DNA of 64,000 nt, taken from contig NZ_JAMTCS010000006.1 of the NCBI RefSeq assembly GCF_024171955.1, forward strand, positions 272,733 through 336,732, written 5' to 3'. The notes below the pieces were generated by a model. That model made no database searches and was not told the origin of the DNA. It worked only from the letters and a program-made list of their open reading frames with translations. The position numbers were made by a program, and so were the translations under genes. Position 1 is the first letter of the stretch; every line of letters begins with the position of its first letter. Source of the DNA: Promicromonospora thailandica (GTDB lineage: Bacteria > Actinomycetota > Actinomycetes > Actinomycetales > Cellulomonadaceae). Below, piece by piece: positions 60,470-64,000 of the stretch.

Positions 60470-61876
60470 TCAGAGCTCAGGGTGGAGGCCACGGACGGGG
60501 CTGACTGTTTCCAGCAGGGAGGCCAGATGCAGCACTGTCGACTCGGCAAGCCATGTGGCCGCCAGCTGCACGCCGATGGGAAGTCCGTCACTGCTGGTGC
60601 CGAAGCGCATCGACAGCGCCGGTAGCCCGGTCACGTTGAACGGGACCGTGGCGGTCTGGATGTGCGTTGCGGGCACCGTCTGGCCGTTGATGACGAACTC
60701 TGACAGCCCGTGCGCGTGGGCGGGTATGGGCAACACCGGCAGCAGCAGCGCGTCATACCGCTGGAAGAACTCGGCGAAGCCGTCTCTGAGCCGCTCGATT
60801 CCCTGTTCTGCACGGACGTAGTCCTCCACCGACGTCTCGGGACCAGCGAGCATGGACCTGGAGATCTTGAACATCTCTGCTTCGTGGCCAGCAGTGGCAT
60901 CCCGGAAGGCCGGCTTGACCTCCATCACGTGCTGCTGGTTGAACAGGTCGAGGGGGTTGTCATGCTCGAGTGCCGGAATGTGCACCTCGTCGACCACGAC
61001 GCCGAGGCCACGAAGAGCTTCGGAGGCCTGCTCGACGGTCGCGGCGACCTCCGCGTCGACCGGCCCGAGTCCGGAGTCGACCAGCCACCCCACCCGCAAA
61101 GGCCAGTCCGGCGAAGGGCCCACTCCCGCGTCGAGCTCGCGGGGTGTCGTGGCGAACCCGTCGGCGCCGTCTGGTCCTGTCAGCAGTGAGTAGGTCAGTG
61201 CGATGTCGCGGACGGTGCGTGCCATGGGTCCGACGTGCCAGTCGCGGCGCGGTGCCCTGGGCCACGTGCCCGTCGTCGGGATGCGGCCGTGTGTGGCCTT
61301 GAGCGCGACGATGCCCGTGTGCGCTGCCGGTCCGCGCACCGAGATGGCGAGGTCGCTGCCAAGACCGAACGGTGTCATGCCTGCCGCGATCGCCGCGGAG
61401 TCACCGCCGCTCGATCCGCCGGGAGTGCGCTCAAGGTTCCACGGGTTGTTCGCGCGCCCCGTCAGGAGGTTGTCGGTCTCGGTCGAGTACGAGAACTCCG
61501 GCAGGTTGGTCTTGGCGAGCAGGATGCCACCGGCGTTCTTGATGCGCGCCACGCTGGTCGCGTCCGTGTCCGGGACCCGGCCCTTGAAGATCGGCGAGCC
61601 GCGCTGGGTGAGCACCCCGGCGGTGTCGAACGAGTCCTTCACCGTGAAGGGCACACCGTGCAGCGGGCCGACCGGGGCTCCTGCGGAGAGTGCCTCTTCC
61701 GCCGCCTTCGCGGCCTGCAGCGCACCGTCCGCCAGTGTGACGATCGCGTTGACCTTGGAATTGGTCGCCGCGATGCGGTCGAGGTGCGCCCGCACGACCT
61801 CCACGGGCGACACCTCACGGGTGCGGATGAGTGCGGCGAGCTCCGTTGCATCGGCATGGATGAGTTCGGAAGTCAT
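60470..61876 (-). CDS. Amidase (amidase signature family)
   Basis: This 468-residue amidase-signature hydrolase has its Ser-cisSer-Lys triad visible: K80 (FTVKDSFD), cis-Ser S155 or S156 (GGSSGGDS) and nucleophile S179 ([12 protein letters not shown]). The motif around S179 has LAIS where GGS is usual, which may alter specificity. Related enzymes hydrolyse aliphatic or aromatic amides, or act in GatA-type complexes; no gatB/gatC is near. A TetR-type operator sits 12 nt before the start codon, overlapping the translation-initiation region. It lies downstream of that regulator. Confidence 0.9.
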   Translation of the reverse strand: MTSELIHADATELAALIRTREVSPVEVVRAHLDRIAATNSKVNAIVTLADGALQAAKAAEEALSAGAPVGPLHGVPFTVKDSFDTAGVLTQRGSPIFKGRVPDTDATSVARIKNAGGILLAKTNLPEFSYSTETDNLLTGRANNPWNLERTPGGSSGGDSAAIAAGMTPFGLGSDLAISVRGPAAHTGIVALKATHGRIPTTGTWPRAPRRDWHVGPMARTVRDIALTYSLLTGPDGADGFATTPRELDAGVGPSPDWPLRVGWLVDSGLGPVDAEVAATVEQASEALRGLGVVVDEVHIPALEHDNPLDLFNQQHVMEVKPAFRDATAGHEAEMFKISRSMLAGPETSVEDYVRAEQGIERLRDGFAEFFQRYDALLLPVLPIPAHAHGLSEFVINGQTVPATHIQTATVPFNVTGLPALSMRFGTSSDGLPIGVQLAATWLAESTVLHLASLLETVSPVRGLHPEL

Positions 61877-61887
61877 GGGATCTCCAG

Positions 61888-61902
61888 TAGACCAGTCGGC
61901 TA
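61888..61902 (-). promoter_or_regulatory. TetR operator at the amidase gene
   Basis: TAGACCAGTCGGCTA, flanked by AG on the left and GC on the right, differs in one base from the perfect dyad at 62553-62567. It ends 12 nt from the amidase start codon. Confidence 0.75.
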
Positions 61903-61939
61903 GCAGGGTATGGCTGCCTCGGGGGCGGGGCGGCGGGTG

Positions 61940-62530
61940 TCAGGGCAGGTGAAGCAGCCGGCGGGTTGACGTCATGACGCGATCGAGCGGACCGGGGCTG
62001 CGCTGGACCTTGGCCAGGAGGCTGGCCCCAAGCCATGCCTGGTAGAGGGACTCGGCCGTCGCTCGGGGGTCGGTGCCGACGGACAGCGAGCCGTCGGCGA
62101 GGCCGCTGATGATCGTCTGCTCTATCCGGTCGACGATCGCGTCGGTGCCATCCTTCAGCGAGGTCCTCATCATCTCCGAGAGGTCGGACACATCCGCTGC
62201 GAGCTTGACGACCAGGCAGCCACCTTGGAAATCGTCGGCGCTCTGGACGGCGTAGAAGTGCTCCCAGTACCTCATCAGCCGCTCCGCGGAGTTCCTGTCC
62301 GCTTCGCCGAAGATCCGGTCCATGGTGGCCAGGTAGTCCTCGAAGTAGCTTGCGAGCATCGCTTCGCCGAAGACGTTCTTGGAGCGGAAGTAGTGGTAGA
62401 ACGAGCCCTTGGGCACGCCGGCCTCGCTGAGCACCTCGTTGAGGCCGACGGCTGAGAAGCCCTTGTGTGCAACGATCTGCCGCGCGGTGTCCAGGATGTT
62501 CTGGCGGGTATCCATCGGGGTGGCGGGCAT
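61940..62530 (-). CDS. TetR family transcriptional regulator
   Basis: This 196-residue TetR regulator has an HTH at about residues 10-52 (NILDTARQIVAHKGFSAVGL through GSFYHYFRSKNVF) and a C-terminal ligand domain resembling the NemR-like subgroup. It lies upstream of the amidase gene, and both genes carry copies of the same 15-bp operator, so it probably controls itself and the amidase. ATG 62530 is chosen over the internal ATG six codons later. Confidence 0.9.
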   Translation of the reverse strand: MPATPMDTRQNILDTARQIVAHKGFSAVGLNEVLSEAGVPKGSFYHYFRSKNVFGEAMLASYFEDYLATMDRIFGEADRNSAERLMRYWEHFYAVQSADDFQGGCLVVKLAADVSDLSEMMRTSLKDGTDAIVDRIEQTIISGLADGSLSVGTDPRATAESLYQAWLGASLLAKVQRSPGPLDRVMTSTRRLLHLP

Positions 62531-62552
62531 GGAAGAACCGTACCATGCCGAG

Positions 62553-62567
62553 TAGACCAGTCGTCTA
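62553..62567 (-). promoter_or_regulatory. TetR operator at the tetR gene
   Basis: TAGACCAGTCGTCTA has arms TAGAC/GTCTA in perfect dyad symmetry. It lies 22 nt upstream of the TetR start codon, consistent with autorepression. Confidence 0.78.
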
Positions 62568-62647
62568 GCGCGCTTGCGCGCGTAGACACAGCGCCACCAT
62601 GGTCGAAGAGTCCCTGGTCCCTCGCCGACACCTGGGAAAGTCGAACC

Positions 62648-63541
62648 TCAACTCGCATACGTTCGCGCGAACCTGTGCGGTTCGGAGAACGGATCCAAGA
62701 CAGTTCCACCGGGCTTGCACCCGGCTAGCACGCAGCGCCGAGCAAGAGCGGGTGGCATGGTCGCGAAGTGAGCGCCGGGGAACGGTTGAGTGGCGATGGT
62801 CCACACGTCACCAGGGTTGCGGCCACGCTCGTGTGCTGCGGTGTGGGCGGTGCCGGTGGCTTCCATGTTCGGCTGCGGCTGCTTGATCCCGCCCCAGGGG
62901 CGGGCGATCGTGTTCGGCTTGTTCGCATGTCCGCTGCGGGCGCGCCGAGAAGGCGCCCGGTCGCCGTCGTACGGCTGACGGATCGCGTCGAGGTCGAACC
63001 AGTAGCGCTGGGCCTTCGAGAGCAAGAAGAGATGCTCGTGGCGGTTGCCCAGGCGATCGGTGACCGAGGTCGGCATCGCGTTGGGCTTTGACCAGATAAC
63101 GTCGTTGCGCAGAACCCACCCGTCGTCCTGAAGCGCGAACGCCAGGCGCCATGGCAGGCCCAGGAGGTTCTTGGACGGGAGAGAATCGACGCGCGCTCGA
63201 GAGGTCTTCGACGAGTCGGCCTTTTGGCCACCGCCGGTGAGCTCCGTCAGGTTTGACTGTCCGCTAGTTCCGCTGGAGTACGCGTCACCCAGGTTGAGCC
63301 ACAGCGTGCCGTCCTCAGTGAGCACTCGACGCGCCTGTTGGAACACCGCGAGAAGCGCTTCCACATACGCGGACGGTGAGTGTTCGGCCCCGAGCTGGCC
63401 ATCCACGCCGTAGTCCCGCAGCCCGAAATAGGGCGGCGACGTGACGATGCAACTGACCGACCCGGGCTCGAGGTGCGCGAGGGTCGCCGCCGCGTCCCCG
63501 TGGTAGAGCGTGACGGCGTCGTCGGTGTAGTAGGGCGTCAT
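62648..63541 (-). pseudogene. Beta-class N4/N6 DNA methyltransferase, 3'-truncated
   Basis: The 297-residue reading begins with a normal beta-class DNA methyltransferase: catalytic motif IV TSPPYFGLRDYG (about residues 34-45), then VWTIATQPF and GCKPGGTVLDPF. In this class the SAM-binding motif I (DPFSGSGTT) is C-terminal. Here the frame runs into unrelated sequence after DPFS at about 62698 and stops 50 nt later, so motif I and the remaining fold are missing. The protein is probably inactive. No cognate restriction gene is visible. Confidence 0.75.
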
Positions 63542-63678
63542 CGCGCTCTGGTCACCGGACAGGACAGCGCGGACACCAGAACGGTGACGGTGCTGTCGTC
63601 TGGTCCGTACCGATCCGGCCCAGGATTTCGGTTCGTCATGCTCGCCAGGTGTTGCACTAGGGCGTGTTTCGGAAGTGG

Positions 63679-64000
63679 TCAGCGGTGGCTGAGCCAGTCC
63701 AGGACGTGGGTGGCGATGGTGGCGTGGTCGGCTTCGACGGTGGTGGCTTGCTCGCCGGTGGCGGGGTCGCGGTGCTCGATCTCGTAGCCGCCGAACGCTC
63801 CGGGGCGGGTGTGGACCGAGATCGACCAGTCGATGTCTTCGTCCTCGGGGTAGATCACGAAGAACGTGTTGTCGGTGGCGTTCAGGTCCGCGAGCATCGA
63901 GAGGATCTCGACGTGTCCGGGGTCTTCGACGTAGCCGCCGTCCTCGGTGTCGGCGTAGCAGGCAGGCCGTGGGGTGAGCCAGGACGGCAGGGTGTCGTTC
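63679..64000 (-). CDS. Unknown protein, N-terminus beyond window
   Basis: At least 106 residues are encoded and the open frame continues past the right edge. The visible part includes SWLTPRPACYADTEDGGYVE and NTFFVIYPEDEDIDWSISVH, ending TIATHVLDWLSHR. It is acidic and soluble. The pattern resembles small immunity or phage-associated proteins, but I cannot assign a family. Confidence 0.5.
   Translation of the reverse strand, partial: NDTLPSWLTPRPACYADTEDGGYVEDPGHVEILSMLADLNATDNTFFVIYPEDEDIDWSISVHTRPGAFGGYEIEHRDPATGEQATTVEADHATIATHVLDWLSHR

Overview
The window is very GC-rich actinobacterial DNA, probably from the Micrococcales (Promicromonosporaceae/Cellulomonadaceae type). This is inferred from the gene content and from a block matching the Mycobacterium tuberculosis order Rv3202c-Rv3193c: adnA-adnB, nudC, mycoredoxin, uvrD2, whiB7, a DUF2342 protease-like protein, a PDZ/Lon protease and a UPF0182 protein. 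No rRNA is present and no species can be named from sequence alone.

Region 1 (1-20,100) is mixed metabolism. It has a GH42 beta-galactosidase, an SDR epimerase, a HipB/HipA-type pair with clear operator repeats, and a choline-to-glycine-betaine operon (BCCT transporter, betaine aldehyde dehydrogenase, choline dehydrogenase). These are followed by an Mrp/ApbC ATPase, a channel-less MgtE-like CBS protein overlapping a DUF1003 protein, a YflT-like stress protein and an Xaa-Pro aminopeptidase. A family of long palindromes within tandem repeats recurs at three intergenic sites (about 2,260-2,710, 16,790-17,340 and 18,475-18,541). The last two bracket a gene encoding a winged-helix plus PD-(D/E)XK nuclease-like protein.

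Region 2 (20,100-49,900) is a conserved actinobacterial core. It runs from an alpha/beta hydrolase, PHP phosphoesterase, MarC and a DEAD-box helicase through DUF3107/DUF3152 proteins into the AdnAB-UvrD2-WhiB7 block. A PadR regulator with a membrane partner lies within that block. whiB7 has an apparently complete regulatory leader: AT-rich promoter, upstream ORF and intrinsic terminator. Seven genes in the window have a TANNNT element 6-7 nt before the start codon, suggesting leaderless transcripts. The region ends with a nicotianamine-synthase-like gene and a DUF2252 gene.

Region 3 (50,000-64,000) is accessory. An initiator tRNA gene is followed at once by an excisionase-like gene and a tyrosine integrase, then small proteins of unknown function and gene remnants. 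Beyond these lie catabolic and regulatory genes (Gfo/Idh/MocA oxidoreductase, two TetR regulators, CPBP protease, old-yellow-enzyme reductase, 3-hydroxyacyl-CoA dehydrogenase, SnoaL-like protein, amidase), an orphan Imm1-like protein, a DNA methyltransferase lacking its SAM-binding end, and one gene cut by the window edge. No second attachment site was found, so the right border of any integrated element is unknown.
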